Notes: generated by a model from the sequence alone, not told the origin. A DNA stretch of 64,000 nucleotides from Pedobacter sandarakinus (GCF_026240095.1 NZ_JAPIVG010000003.1:372001-436000), one strand, 5' to 3'. Counted from the stretch's first letter, positions 44,567 through 54,235 are shown. Translations and numbers: made by a program.

Positions 44567-44796
44567 AGCTTTTAGATCGGTAAGATTTTGGTATGCGCAA
44601 GTAGAGGGTTTAGGTTAAGCTATAATTGTTCCGTTCGCATTGGTTTGGGAGCGTTAATATTCAAATAATTGTAAATCAGTAGTTTGATTGCAAAATTCAT
44701 ATAAACATAGCAAATAAGAATACTGAAATGTGTGAATTTAGTTTACGAAATATGTAAAATGCTGATCAATATTAAATTTTAATGTGATCTTTAGGT

Positions 44797-45252
44797 ATGA
44801 AAAAGATGTCTTTGAAATTCGTACTATTAATTTCAATGCTTTACTGCACTAAACTTATGGCTCAAGATAAACCTGCTGCTTTAAACCATATCGCGGTTTA
44901 TGTATCAGCGTTAGATCAATCGACTAACTTTTACCGCGATGTATTCAGTCTCGAACAAATACCAGAACCATTTAAAGATGGTAAGCATACTTGGTTTAGT
45001 CTTGGAAACGGTGCTGCACTACACCTCATTCAGGGCGTAGTTGTTAAGCAGGTTTTTGATAAGAATGATCACCTCTGCTTTAGTGTTGTGTCGGTAGATG
45101 ACTTCGTTAAAAAACTCGCATCGAAAAATGTTAGCTACGAGGATTGGCCAGGTAAAGCTGGTGCTATTACGCAAAGGGTAGATGGTGTGAAACAAATCTA
45201 CTTCAAAGATCCCGATGGGCATTGGCTTGAGGTCAACGATGCGAAACAATAG
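44797..45252 (+). CDS. Exported VOC (glyoxalase-like) protein
   Basis: The protein has 151 residues with a signal peptide ending in L-M-A-Q. A single vicinal-oxygen-chelate unit follows: L-N-H-I-A-V-Y-V at the start with its metal His, F-Y-R-D-V-F, H-L-C-F-S-V and F-K-D-P-D-G-H-W-L-E-V with Glu at the end. The family includes glyoxalase I and dioxygenases; this exported member cannot be assigned a reaction. It ends just before the beta-lactamase-like gene and may be co-transcribed with it. Confidence 0.88.
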   Translation: MKKMSLKFVLLISMLYCTKLMAQDKPAALNHIAVYVSALDQSTNFYRDVFSLEQIPEPFKDGKHTWFSLGNGAALHLIQGVVVKQVFDKNDHLCFSVVSVDDFVKKLASKNVSYEDWPGKAGAITQRVDGVKQIYFKDPDGHWLEVNDAKQ

Positions 45253-45292
45253 TGCCATTATTCCAGTTAATTTATTTTTAAGATCCATTTTT

Positions 45293-46429
45293 ATGAAAGT
45301 CCTTTCCATTAAATCTTTGATGCTGTTCTTATTCATGTTTGCCCAAATCTTTACCTCGAGAGGCCAGGTAGCTGCAGATTTTGAAGCCGTCATGGCCAAA
45401 TATAAGGCGGTTGGAGCGGCAGTTGCGGTTGTAAAAGCCGGAAAAATTGTATACACACATAGTTTTGGATACAAAGATCTCGAAAGTAAAACACCATTAA
45501 AAAATGATGATATCTTTAGGATCGCTTCCATTTCAAAATCTTTTTCTGCTACATCTATTATGCAATTGGTGGCAGCAGGAAAATTGTCATTGGATGATGA
45601 TTTTGGTGATTTGGTTGGTTTTAAGATCCGAAATCCAAAATATCCCGATAGGAAAATAACGCTTAAGATGGCTCTTTCTCATACATCTAGTTTGAATGAT
45701 AGCCAGGGATACCTTAGTTTAGATGTGATTAACCCAGATAAAAACACTGATTGGGCCAAATGCTATAACGATTATCAGCCAGGAAGCAAATACCAATATT
45801 GCAATCTGAATTTCAATCTCATTGGAACCATTATCGAAAAGAAATCCGGTGAACGGTTTGATCAGTATGTGAAAACTCACGTGTTAAAGCCATTAGGTCT
45901 TTATGGAGGTTACTGCGTAGATTCTTTGGATGCAAATAAGTTTGTAACCTTATACGAATATAATGCCGAAAAACAGATATTTACGCCATCGCCCATGGCA
46001 TATGCTCCGCGTAGAACGGAGATTAGCAACTACATTATGGGTTATACTACACCCATCTTCTCGCCAACTGGCGGGATGAAAATTTCCGCAACAGACTTAG
46101 CCAAATATATGATGATGCACATGAACTACGGTAAGGGTAATGGGGTGCGCATTATTCCAAAAAAATACTCAAAATTAATGCAAGTTAAAATTACCGAAGA
46201 TGAAGGATATGGCCTGGCACTTCTAGAAAATAACGAATTAATTAAAGGCGTAAAACTGATTGGACATACCGGATCTGCATATGGCCTTCATAGTACCATG
46301 TTTTTCAACCCAGAAAAGAAATATGGATTTGTAATTATCACCAACGGTATTAACGCCACATACAGCGGAGGCTATCCAGATTTTAGCCGTGATGCATTGA
46401 ATTGTTTGTACAACAATTTTATCAAATAA
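45293..46429 (+). CDS. Class C beta-lactamase-like serine hydrolase
   Basis: ATG 45293 (378 aa) gives a signal peptide (M-K-V-L-S-I-K-S-L-M-L-F-L-F...S-R-G-Q); the frame's earlier ATG overlaps the VOC gene. Catalytic motifs are S-I-S-K (Ser-x-x-Lys) and Y-C-N (Tyr-x-Asn), with H-T-G near residue 331. These mark the AmpC/D-alanyl-D-alanine-carboxypeptidase/esterase group (Pfam Beta-lactamase). Such proteins hydrolyse peptides or esters and rarely confer resistance. Confidence 0.9.
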   Translation: MKVLSIKSLMLFLFMFAQIFTSRGQVAADFEAVMAKYKAVGAAVAVVKAGKIVYTHSFGYKDLESKTPLKNDDIFRIASISKSFSATSIMQLVAAGKLSLDDDFGDLVGFKIRNPKYPDRKITLKMALSHTSSLNDSQGYLSLDVINPDKNTDWAKCYNDYQPGSKYQYCNLNFNLIGTIIEKKSGERFDQYVKTHVLKPLGLYGGYCVDSLDANKFVTLYEYNAEKQIFTPSPMAYAPRRTEISNYIMGYTTPIFSPTGGMKISATDLAKYMMMHMNYGKGNGVRIIPKKYSKLMQVKITEDEGYGLALLENNELIKGVKLIGHTGSAYGLHSTMFFNPEKKYGFVIITNGINATYSGGYPDFSRDALNCLYNNFIK

Positions 46430-46450
46430 GGCTGGTAGTGATTTTAGTTC

Positions 46451-46654
46451 TTACAAGAGGTTAGCCAAGCCATTTTTTGGATAAAGAATGGTAAGAACGC
46501 TAATTTTAGCCTTCGGATTATTGATACTGTTACCCTGTACTTTTTGATCGAAAATCTGCTTAGTTGATGGCAAATCAATTAAATGTGTACAGTCTACAAT
46601 AACGGTATTGTTAGCCGGATTGATCATTTCACCTAAATCAGCGAGATTTTTCAT
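46451..46654 (-). CDS. Hypothetical small protein
   Basis: This is a 67-residue protein with one moderately hydrophobic beta-like part (N-T-V-I-V-D-C-T-H-L-I-D-L) and no known family. It starts five bases after the DUF3606 gene stop, and the spacing suggests an operon. The coding status is only moderately certain. Confidence 0.45.
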   Translation of the reverse strand: MKNLADLGEMINPANNTVIVDCTHLIDLPSTKQIFDQKVQGNSINNPKAKISVLTILYPKNGLANLL

Positions 46655-46659
46655 TTCAA

Positions 46660-46881
46660 TTAAGAATTAACAAAGCGTTGATATGTATCGCTGGATTTAA
46701 CTTTTTCCATTCGCAAATAATCTTTAAGTTTCGAAAACTCCATGCTTTGTACGGCCCTAATGGTCGATTTTAATTTTTCTCCAGTTACACCGAGGCGGGT
46801 TGCCCAATAGTTGCGATCTTGTTCATCAGCAATGTCGATAAGTTCTTTTCGGGTGCTGGCAGTAGTGCTTTGAAATTCCAT
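46660..46881 (-). CDS. DUF3606-like small protein
   Basis: The protein has 73 residues. The core D-R-N-Y-W-A-T-R-L-G-V-T-G-E-K-L-K-S-T-I fits the DUF3606 pattern (Tyr-Trp, Gly-V-x-x-x-x-L), a small helical domain common in soil bacteria. No function is known. It has no signal or membrane segment. Confidence 0.7.
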   Translation of the reverse strand: MEFQSTTASTRKELIDIADEQDRNYWATRLGVTGEKLKSTIRAVQSMEFSKLKDYLRMEKVKSSDTYQRFVNS

Positions 46882-47306
46882 GGCTATTACATTTGGTTAA
46901 TCTATTTAGAAACACAAGTGTTGAGGTTTTGGTTTTGTAATTTTTTCCAAAAAAGATAAATTTTTATGTTGGTGAACATCTTATCGGTTTTTAGCCAATT
47001 CCTATAGCTACATTCACTTATTTTCTGTTCGTTGACATAAACACTTTTATCATAAGTTCCGGAGCATTTTATACCAATGCTTGCTACAAACCTTTTGTGT
47101 TTTTATAATGTTTAAGGTTTAACTGATGAATGTTTTTAAAAGATGAGCAAGAGCATTCTTTGCTGATCGTAGAAGAAGTAATATTAGAGGTGTTTATTGC
47201 ATTACCGGCTTAATTTATTCTACGTTGGTAAGGCTAACTTAATGCAGAATAGCAGCTATAATATAACTAAAAATTGGTGGATGAATTCCTTAATATAAGC
47301 AAGCAA
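46882..47306. other. Intergenic region without a recognised gene
   Basis: These ~420 bp are AT-rich. I found no open frame above ~10 codons with a plausible start, no tRNA-like fold and no clear -33/-7 pair. They should contain the divergent promoters of the DUF3606 gene and ligD. Confidence 0.4.
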
Positions 47307-50006
47307 ATGAGCCTGAAGAAGTACGAAGAAAAGAGAGATTTCTCTAAAACAGCCGAGCCGAAAGCCGGCAAAGGCAAGCAGAATAATAAATTACAATTTG
47401 TTATTCAAAAGCATGATGCTTCTCGTTTACACTACGATTTTAGGCTTGAAATGGATGGCGTACTTAAGAGCTGGGCTGTGCCGAAGGGACCATCTACCGA
47501 TCCGAAAACTAAGCGCCTGGCCATGATGGTAGAAGATCACCCATTTGACTATAAAGATTTCGAAGGAATTATCCCTGAGGGCGAATATGGTGGTGGCACC
47601 GTAATTGTTTGGGACCGAGGAACGTATGAGCCGATAGCGGAAATTAAAACCAAGAAAGCCCAAGAAAAACATCTGCTACAGCAACTTAAAGATGGATCGG
47701 TTAAGATTAAGCTTAGTGGTAAAAAGCTAATGGGTGAGTTTGCTTTGGTTAAAACTAAGGGCATGGGCGAAAATGGCTGGTTACTAATTAAACATAAAGA
47801 TGATTACGCTTCTACCAAAGACATCACAAAAGAGGAAAAATCTGTGCTGTCTGGGAAAACAATTGCTGCAGTAGAAAAGAACGGAGAAAAGGTTTGGAAG
47901 GATGGGAAAGCACAGCGTATAGCGAAAACGAAAAAGAAATCGACGGCTGCTAAAGAAACGGAGACGACCATTGGCGATCATAATGATGATGTTGATGTTG
48001 CAGCAATTCTAAAAAAGGCGCCCAAAGCGGCAATCCTAAAAGGAATAAAACCCATGTTAGCCACTTTAGTTGATAAGCCGTTCGATGATGAAGAATGGCA
48101 GTATGAAGTGAAATGGGATGGTTACCGTGCTGTGGCCATGGTAAATAAAGGCAAGGTTGATTTGCTTTCACGCAATAATAAATCCTTCAATGATAAATTT
48201 TATCCGATTTATGATTTACTAAGCGATTGGAAGATAAATGCAGTAATAGATGGCGAAATCCTGGTGCTTAACGAAAAGGGAATTTCCAAATTTGGATCCC
48301 TTCAAAACTGGCGTAGCGAAGCCGATGGGGCATTAGTTTATTATGTGTTCGATATCCTTTGGTACAATGGTAAAAACCTGGTGGATTTACCATTATTTCA
48401 GCGGCAGGCAATTTTGAACGATGTTCTGCCACAAAACGACGACCGTGTGAGGTTAGGAAAAGTATTTAAAGCCAGCGGTATAGATTTTTTCGCCGCTGCA
48501 GAGAAGATGGGCTTGGAGGGAATTATCGCGAAAAAAATTAACAGTACTTACGCTGTAGATCGGCGATCAAGGGAATGGCTCAAAATTAAGGTTAGTAAAC
48601 GCCAGGAAGTGGTTATTGCCGGATATACCAAGAATGAAGATACTTCCAAAGCATTTAGTTCTTTGCTACTTGGCGTATTCGAAAATGGAAACCTCCAATA
48701 TGTTGGTAAGGTGGGAACTGGTTTTTCAGATCGAGCCCAGAAAGAGATGATTGAACTGTTTAAGCCACTAATCGTAAAAGATAGCCCTTTTGATAGCTTG
48801 CCTGATGTAAATAAACCGTCTCGTTTTAGGCCAAATCCGACGAAGGCAAAGGCAACATGGTTAAAACCCCAGCTGGTGTGCGAAGTTGCTTTTACAGAGG
48901 TTACAGAAGACGGTGTTTTCAGACACCCTTCTTTCCAGGGGATGCGTGAAGACAAAAAAGCGAAAGAAGTGGTTCGCGAAACGGCAGTGGAAACAGGCGA
49001 CCTGGCAGAAGGCAGTGAGAAAAAGGTCGAAGATCATCAAACTGCGGTTAGTGCACCAAAAAATAAAGATCGCAAAAGCTTGCTCAACCCAAAAGAGGAA
49101 ACGCAAGTGCGTAAGGTTAAAGGGCATGAACTCAAATTTACTAATTTAAGTAAAATCTATTGGCCAGAAGACAAGGTGAGTAAGCGAGATATGTTTAACT
49201 ATTATTACCAGGTGGCCGATTATATTTTACCTTATTTAAAAGATCGTCCGCAATCTCTAAACCGTTTTCCCGGCGGCATACACGGTAAGAGTTTCTACCA
49301 AAAAGATGTGAAAGGCAAAGCGCCTGATTGGGCAAAAACTTTTCCTTATGAAAACGGAGAGGGCGAAAAGAAAGAATATTTAGTGGGCACGAATGAGGCA
49401 TCCTTACTTTGGATGGCTAGCTTGGGTTGCATCGAGATGAACCCTTGGTTTAGTCGGGTACAAAGTCCGGATCATCCAGATTATTGCGTTATAGATTTGG
49501 ATCCTGATAAGCATACTTTCGACCAAGTTGTTGCCGCGGCTCAAGAGACCAAGAAAGTGCTAGATGCAATTGATGTTCCTTCATTTTGCAAAACATCTGG
49601 CTCTACAGGAATGCATATTTATATTCCGTTGAACGCTAAGTACACTTACGATCAAAGCCAAATGTTCGCCAAAATCATCGTAAATATTGTTCACGAACAA
49701 ATTCCGGATTACACATCGCTCGAGCGGATGGTATCTGCAAGAAAAGGAAAAATGTATCTAGATTTTTTACAAAATCGACCAGGTGCAACAATTGCCGGTC
49801 CATATTCTTTGAGGCCTAAGGTTGGTGCTACGGTATCTATGCCACTGCATTGGGATGAAGTTAAGAAGGGACTCAAAATGACTGATTTTCATATTTTTAA
49901 TGCAATCGAACGACTGAAAACAGAGGGGGATTTGTTCAAAGGTGTGCTTGGAAAAGGCATCGACCTAAAGAAAGCAATTAGTAAAGCTAAAAGCATTTTT
50001 GGTTAA
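47307..50006 (+). CDS. ligD: DNA ligase D, multifunctional (PE-LIG-POL)
   Basis: The start ATG 47307 (899 aa) is preferred over TTG 47274. Three domains are visible. N-terminal 3'-phosphoesterase (~25-190): H-D-A-S-R-L-H-Y-D-F-R-L and E-G-E-Y-G. Central ATP-dependent ligase (~260-580): K-W-D-G-Y-R motif with lysine nucleophile. C-terminal polymerase/primase (~620-890): F-T-N-L-S-K-I-Y-W-P, D-L-D-P-D and S-G-S-T-G-M-H. This order is the usual one in Bacteroidota; Pseudomonas LigD has the same layout, mycobacterial LigD differs. The partner Ku is not in this window. Confidence 0.95.
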   Translation: MSLKKYEEKRDFSKTAEPKAGKGKQNNKLQFVIQKHDASRLHYDFRLEMDGVLKSWAVPKGPSTDPKTKRLAMMVEDHPFDYKDFEGIIPEGEYGGGTVIVWDRGTYEPIAEIKTKKAQEKHLLQQLKDGSVKIKLSGKKLMGEFALVKTKGMGENGWLLIKHKDDYASTKDITKEEKSVLSGKTIAAVEKNGEKVWKDGKAQRIAKTKKKSTAAKETETTIGDHNDDVDVAAILKKAPKAAILKGIKPMLATLVDKPFDDEEWQYEVKWDGYRAVAMVNKGKVDLLSRNNKSFNDKFYPIYDLLSDWKINAVIDGEILVLNEKGISKFGSLQNWRSEADGALVYYVFDILWYNGKNLVDLPLFQRQAILNDVLPQNDDRVRLGKVFKASGIDFFAAAEKMGLEGIIAKKINSTYAVDRRSREWLKIKVSKRQEVVIAGYTKNEDTSKAFSSLLLGVFENGNLQYVGKVGTGFSDRAQKEMIELFKPLIVKDSPFDSLPDVNKPSRFRPNPTKAKATWLKPQLVCEVAFTEVTEDGVFRHPSFQGMREDKKAKEVVRETAVETGDLAEGSEKKVEDHQTAVSAPKNKDRKSLLNPKEETQVRKVKGHELKFTNLSKIYWPEDKVSKRDMFNYYYQVADYILPYLKDRPQSLNRFPGGIHGKSFYQKDVKGKAPDWAKTFPYENGEGEKKEYLVGTNEASLLWMASLGCIEMNPWFSRVQSPDHPDYCVIDLDPDKHTFDQVVAAAQETKKVLDAIDVPSFCKTSGSTGMHIYIPLNAKYTYDQSQMFAKIIVNIVHEQIPDYTSLERMVSARKGKMYLDFLQNRPGATIAGPYSLRPKVGATVSMPLHWDEVKKGLKMTDFHIFNAIERLKTEGDLFKGVLGKGIDLKKAISKAKSIFG

Positions 50007-50054
50007 CCGTTGCAATGTTGCTTGTTTGCTTATATTTGCCCAAAAAAATTATTT

Positions 50055-50351
50055 ATGATCGCACACCACGTATTATTCTGGCTTAAAGCCGATACCACAT
50101 CAGCACAAAAAACAGCATTTCGGAAAAGTCTAGAAACCCTTCAAAATATAGATGTGGTAAAAACTTTCCATCTGGGAACTCCGGCAGATATATCGCGGGC
50201 AGTGGTAGATACCACCTATACTTTTAGCCTGTTATTAATTTTTGACGATATGGCTGGACACGATGAATATCAGGTTCATCCACTTCATAAAGCCTTTCTG
50301 GATGAGTTTAAAGTGTACTTTGAACGGGTAGTAATCTACGATGCGCAATAG
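50055..50351 (+). CDS. Dabb (stress-responsive A/B barrel) protein
   Basis: ATG 50055 (98 aa) is chosen because M-I-A-H-H-V-L-F-W-L matches the family start; an upstream start in frame is unlike it. The dimeric alpha-beta barrel domain contains F-H-L-G-T-P, Y-T-F-S-L-L-L-I-F and the late Y-Q-V-H-P-L-H-K-A-F. Dabb proteins are small stress or biosynthetic enzymes. It lies 48 bp after ligD on the same strand. Confidence 0.88.
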   Translation: MIAHHVLFWLKADTTSAQKTAFRKSLETLQNIDVVKTFHLGTPADISRAVVDTTYTFSLLLIFDDMAGHDEYQVHPLHKAFLDEFKVYFERVVIYDAQ

Positions 50352-50458
50352 CGAAACTGGAGTGCCTAGCTGATTCAGTATTTAGCATCAATACTTGTTG
50401 TATTTAAGTAGGTTATGTTCTAATGGAAATAATCCTGAATCATTCGCAATTTAATACA

Positions 50459-50490
50459 AACCAATTCATTCTTTGATGGATTGGTTTTTT
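50459..50490 (+). terminator. Rho-independent terminator
   Basis: The stem AACCAATTCAT / ATGGATTGGTT (11 bp with one G-T pair, 6-nt loop) is followed by a T-tract. It ends the ligD-Dabb transcript. Confidence 0.85.
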
Positions 50491-50536
50491 CAACAAAAAC
50501 ATAAGTGCTTTGCGTATCTTGTAGTAAAGAAAAAAT

Positions 50537-51694
50537 ATGTCTCGAAACCAAGATCATTTTTATTCAAACTTACGTGTAAGCAAGATGCCGCTTGGCCAGC
50601 TTTTGCGTAATAAAAATTTGTTTTATTCCGTACCTGATGATTGGTCGGTAATTATTACGGACATAAAAAATTCCACGGTGGCGGTGGCCGGTGGCTTTCA
50701 CGAAGATGTTAACCTCATCGCAACCGGCAGTATTGTAGCAGTCCTAAACATTGCTTTTAAAGCGAACATTCTTATACCGTTTTTCTTCGGTGGCGATGGT
50801 GCAACATTTATTGTTCCTCCAAGCATTGTTAAGCCGGCAATGGATGCTTTGATGAAGTATAAGAGCAACTCGCAAGAAAATTTTAACCTCACGCTGAGGG
50901 CTGGCATCGTACCCGTAAGCGAGATTTATAAAGAAAAGCATAGCCTGAAAATTAGCAGGTTTACCATAACTGATCAATTTTCGATACCAATCTTTCTAGG
51001 TGATGGACTTGATTATGCTGAACGGATTATTAAAGGGGATGACTATTTGCTTGCAGATGAAACCACCTCTGTTGAAGATATCGATTTAACAGGCATGCAA
51101 TGTAGGTGGGATAAAATTCAGCCGCCAGAAAACAGTGAAGAAGTAGTAACGCTGATTGTGATTGCGCAAGACTACACCAAGCAAGCTGAAGTTTTTAGTA
51201 ACATCATCAGGCACCTAGATCAAATCTACGGTGCGCCTGAAAAACGCAGGCCGATTTCTATTCCTAAGCTTATCTTTAAAACCAGCTTTAACAACTTAGG
51301 GAGAGAGATGACCAATCGGTTAGGGAAAATCAAATTCTTTGAATTGGTAAAAACCTGGATGATTAACCTCTATGGCTTTGTTTATTTTAGAACAGAAAGT
51401 GGTAAAAAATACTTGCAGCAGTTGGTAGAAATGTCTGATACGCTGGTAATAGATGGAAGGATAAATACTGTTATTATTGGTACAGAGAAGCAACGCCTGG
51501 CATTACAAGGGGTATTAGATGCTTTAGAGCAGGATAATATTATCCATTATGGATTGTATGTTAGTGGAGAGTCGGTCATGTCGTGCTATGTTCGCGATCT
51601 TTCGGATGATCATATCCACTTTGTAGACGGTGGAGATGGTGGGTATACTAAAGCTGCAGCTGTTTTAAAGCAAAAACTCAAAGCAAAAACTTAG
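50537..51694 (+). CDS. DUF3095 protein, nucleotidyl-cyclase-like N-terminal domain
   Basis: The protein has 385 residues. The N-terminal ~200 contain I-T-D-I-K-N-S-T and G-G-D-G-A-T-F, placed like the metal-binding Asp and G-G-D-G of class III cyclases. The C-terminal half (~230-385) has V-I-D-G and G-D-G-G features. This fits DUF3095, described as adenylate-cyclase-like with unproven activity. It is monocistronic. Confidence 0.82.
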   Translation: MSRNQDHFYSNLRVSKMPLGQLLRNKNLFYSVPDDWSVIITDIKNSTVAVAGGFHEDVNLIATGSIVAVLNIAFKANILIPFFFGGDGATFIVPPSIVKPAMDALMKYKSNSQENFNLTLRAGIVPVSEIYKEKHSLKISRFTITDQFSIPIFLGDGLDYAERIIKGDDYLLADETTSVEDIDLTGMQCRWDKIQPPENSEEVVTLIVIAQDYTKQAEVFSNIIRHLDQIYGAPEKRRPISIPKLIFKTSFNNLGREMTNRLGKIKFFELVKTWMINLYGFVYFRTESGKKYLQQLVEMSDTLVIDGRINTVIIGTEKQRLALQGVLDALEQDNIIHYGLYVSGESVMSCYVRDLSDDHIHFVDGGDGGYTKAAAVLKQKLKAKT

Positions 51695-51737
51695 ACACTT
51701 GGCAGGATAAGCCGAAATAAAGATCAATCCATAAATA

Positions 51738-51769
51738 CGCTAAGCTTACATACAGCTGCAAGCTTAGCG
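51738..51769. terminator. Stem-loop between convergent genes, likely terminator
   Basis: A 10-bp inverted repeat (CGCTAAGCTT / AAGCTTAGCG) has a 12-nt loop. It sits between the DUF3095 and aldo/keto reductase stops. A T-tract is weak on both sides, so efficiency is uncertain. Confidence 0.55.
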
Positions 51770-51789
51770 CTAATTTGCCACTTTTAGAT

Positions 51790-52779
51790 TTAGGCCAGAA
51801 TATTATCAATTTGTATGAGTTCTTCTGCTGAAAATTCAGTGTTGTTTAAGGCTGCGATGGCATCGGTAATTTGTTCAGGTTTACTGGCACCAATTAAAAC
51901 TGAAGTAATGCGTTTATCTTTTAAAATCCAGGACAAGGCCATCTGAGATAATTTTTGCTCCCGAGACTTCGCCATTTCATTTAACTTAGAGATAGTCGCC
52001 ACTTTTTCGGGTGTAATGTTGCTTTCTTTTAAAAATACGCCGCTTGTTGCTACCCTCGAATCGGCAGGGATGCCGTGCAAATATTTGTCGGTTAGTAACC
52101 CTTGCGCCAATGGAGAAAAAGGGATACAGCCAACGCCATTTGCTTCTAAAACCTCTAATAACCCGTCTTCTACCCACCGCTCAAACATCGAATATTTTGG
52201 TTGATGAATTAAACATGGTGTGCCATTATCCTTCAGAATTGTTACTGCTTTTAGTGCTTCTTCTGCACCATAGTTCGAAATTCCTACGTATAAAGCCTTT
52301 CCTTGTTGCACCATCAAACTCAGGGCACCCATCGTTTCTTCAAGTGGTGTTTCCGGATCAGGACGGTGGTGATAAAAAATATCCACATAGTCTAGTTTCA
52401 TTCGTTTTAAACTTTGATCCAAACTAGAAACCAGATATTTTTTTGAGCCCCAGTCTCCGTACGGACCATCCCACATGGTGTAGCCAGCTTTACTGGAAAT
52501 AATCATCTCATCGCGGTAGCCACGAAAGTTTTGTTTCAGAATTTTACCGAAAACTTCTTCCGCAGATCCTGGAGGCGGTCCGTAGTTATTAGCAAGATCA
52601 AAGTGTGTAATGCCGTTGTTAAATGCTGTTTCAATCAACTTTTTAGCGTTTTCAAATACATTTACAAATCCGAAATTATGCCAAAGACCAAGCGAAACCG
52701 CAGGTAACTTTAATCCACTATTGCCACAACGATTATAGGTCATGGTCTTATATCGATTTTTATCAATGTCTAAATTCAT
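51790..52779 (-). CDS. Aldo/keto reductase (YghZ-like)
   Basis: The protein has 329 residues. The AKR tetrad is present: Asp and Tyr in F-D-L-A-N-N-Y-G-P-P-P-G-S-A-E, Lys in I-S-S-K-A-G-Y and His in F-Y-H-H-R-P-D. The G-P-P-P-G-S-A-E and M-W-D-G-P-Y-G-D-W-G-S-K-K-Y segments fit the YghZ (L-glyceraldehyde-3-phosphate/methylglyoxal reductase) group. NADPH-dependent carbonyl reduction is likely. Met13 is an alternative start. Confidence 0.92.
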   Translation of the reverse strand: MNLDIDKNRYKTMTYNRCGNSGLKLPAVSLGLWHNFGFVNVFENAKKLIETAFNNGITHFDLANNYGPPPGSAEEVFGKILKQNFRGYRDEMIISSKAGYTMWDGPYGDWGSKKYLVSSLDQSLKRMKLDYVDIFYHHRPDPETPLEETMGALSLMVQQGKALYVGISNYGAEEALKAVTILKDNGTPCLIHQPKYSMFERWVEDGLLEVLEANGVGCIPFSPLAQGLLTDKYLHGIPADSRVATSGVFLKESNITPEKVATISKLNEMAKSREQKLSQMALSWILKDKRITSVLIGASKPEQITDAIAALNNTEFSAEELIQIDNILA

Positions 52780-52885
52780 ATTTGTCTAGTTTTTCGGCAA
52801 ATTAGTAAGATTAATTTATATTTATTTTAATACGTAATAGATGTATTACATTAATCTTTTTGATGGCTGTAAAGTGTTAAATTGC

Positions 52886-52915
52886 TTTGATGATAGATTA
52901 ATAAATGTAAATTTG
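52886..52915 (+). promoter_or_regulatory. Bacteroidota-type promoter of the aldose epimerase gene
   Basis: TTTG (52886-52889) and TAAATTTG (52908-52915) with an 18-bp spacer lie 29 bp before the ATG at 52944. Confidence 0.7.
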
Positions 52916-52943
52916 ACAATTAAACTAATCCAAATATTAACAT

Positions 52944-54113
52944 ATGAAATTTAAATCTTTATGCGTATTGGCTGTTGCGGGCATAGCTTTTGCCTCTTGC
53001 CAATCAGAAACTAAGCAAAAATCTTCTGGCGACAGCATCCAATCAGATTCTGCTGCGGTTGTAACATTATCGCCAGACTCATTCAGAAAGCAAATTGATA
53101 ATAAGCAAACCGATTTGTATACCTTGAAAAACAAGAACAATGCAGAAGCTATTTTCACCAATTATGGAGGTAGGCTTGTAAGTTTATTAATGCCGAATAA
53201 AGATGGTAAAATGGTAGATGTTGTTGTCGGTTTTAAAAGCGTAACAGATTATGAAAAGTCTGCAGAACCATATTTTGGTGCCACTATCGGCAGGTATGGT
53301 AACCGGATTGCGAAAGGAAAGTTCACACTTGATGGAAAACAATACACTTTATTTACCAACAATGGTCAAAATACCCTGCATGGAGGTAAAAAAGGCTACC
53401 AGGATGTAGTTTGGGATGCGAAACAAATTAATCCACAAACGGTTCAATTTAGTTACCTCTCTAAAGATGGTGAGGAAGGATTTCCTGGTAACTTGAACGT
53501 AATGGTAACCTATACCTTAACAGATGATAATGAACTGAAAATGGATTATCAAGCTACAACAGACAAGAATACAGTATTGAATTTAACCAATCATGCTTTC
53601 TTTAACTTAAATGGTGAGGGTAGCGGCGATATCTTAAATCATGAAGTACAAATTTTTGCAGATACGTATACCCCGGTAGATTCGACACTTATCCCGACAG
53701 GAAAAATAGAAAAAGTTGCCGGTACGCCTTTTGATTTTACTAAAGCAACAACCATTGGTGCTAGAATTGGCGATAAAAATGAACAGCTAACTTTTGGTAA
53801 AGGTTACGACCATAATTACGTGCTAAACCAAACTAAGGGAATGGGCATGTATCATGCGGCAGAGGTTAAAGGCAACCAATCGGGAATCTTGATGGATGTT
53901 TATACGCAAGAGCCTGGTTTACAATTTTATAGTGGTAATTTTATGCAGAGCAAAAACACTTTCAAAACCGGTTCTAAAGACGATTTTAGAACAGCATTTT
54001 GCATGGAAACACAGCATTTTCCAGATTCTCCAAATCAACCAAGTTTTCCATCAACCGTATTAAAACCTGGTCAGACATACAAAACGAGTTCGATTTATAA
54101 ATTCTCTAAATAG
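52944..54113 (+). CDS. galM: Lipoprotein aldose 1-epimerase (galactose mutarotase)
   Basis: The protein has 389 residues. An SPII signal with lipobox F-A-S-C (Cys19) places it on a membrane facing the periplasm. The mutarotase core has N-G-Q-N-T-L-H-G-G (catalytic His), T-N-H-A-F-F-N-L and E-P-G-L-Q-F-Y-S (catalytic Glu). It interconverts sugar anomers such as alpha/beta-galactose. Lipoprotein forms are frequent in Bacteroidota carbohydrate use. A terminator-like structure follows. Confidence 0.93.
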   Translation: MKFKSLCVLAVAGIAFASCQSETKQKSSGDSIQSDSAAVVTLSPDSFRKQIDNKQTDLYTLKNKNNAEAIFTNYGGRLVSLLMPNKDGKMVDVVVGFKSVTDYEKSAEPYFGATIGRYGNRIAKGKFTLDGKQYTLFTNNGQNTLHGGKKGYQDVVWDAKQINPQTVQFSYLSKDGEEGFPGNLNVMVTYTLTDDNELKMDYQATTDKNTVLNLTNHAFFNLNGEGSGDILNHEVQIFADTYTPVDSTLIPTGKIEKVAGTPFDFTKATTIGARIGDKNEQLTFGKGYDHNYVLNQTKGMGMYHAAEVKGNQSGILMDVYTQEPGLQFYSGNFMQSKNTFKTGSKDDFRTAFCMETQHFPDSPNQPSFPSTVLKPGQTYKTSSIYKFSK

Positions 54114-54120
54114 ATAAATT

Positions 54121-54235
54121 AACCAGGCGATATCAAGGAGGTAAGCGCATCATGCCTTTCAGTTTCAGAGTAGCATTGTTCGCAATTCTGATGGGGCAGG
54201 TAACCATAACCTAAACGATATGGCCTGGTTTTTTT
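54121..54235 (+). other. Structured intergenic element with long closing stem and T-tract
   Basis: A 14-nt arm at 54121-54134 pairs with 54217-54230 (one mismatch), followed by TTTTT, which looks like a terminator whose loop is 82 nt. Within the loop, AAGGAGGT (a strong Shine-Dalgarno, rare in this phylum) precedes a 20-codon open frame from 54152 (M-P-F-S-F-R-V-A-L-F...). It may be a galM terminator with an insertion, or a small structured RNA. Confidence 0.5.
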
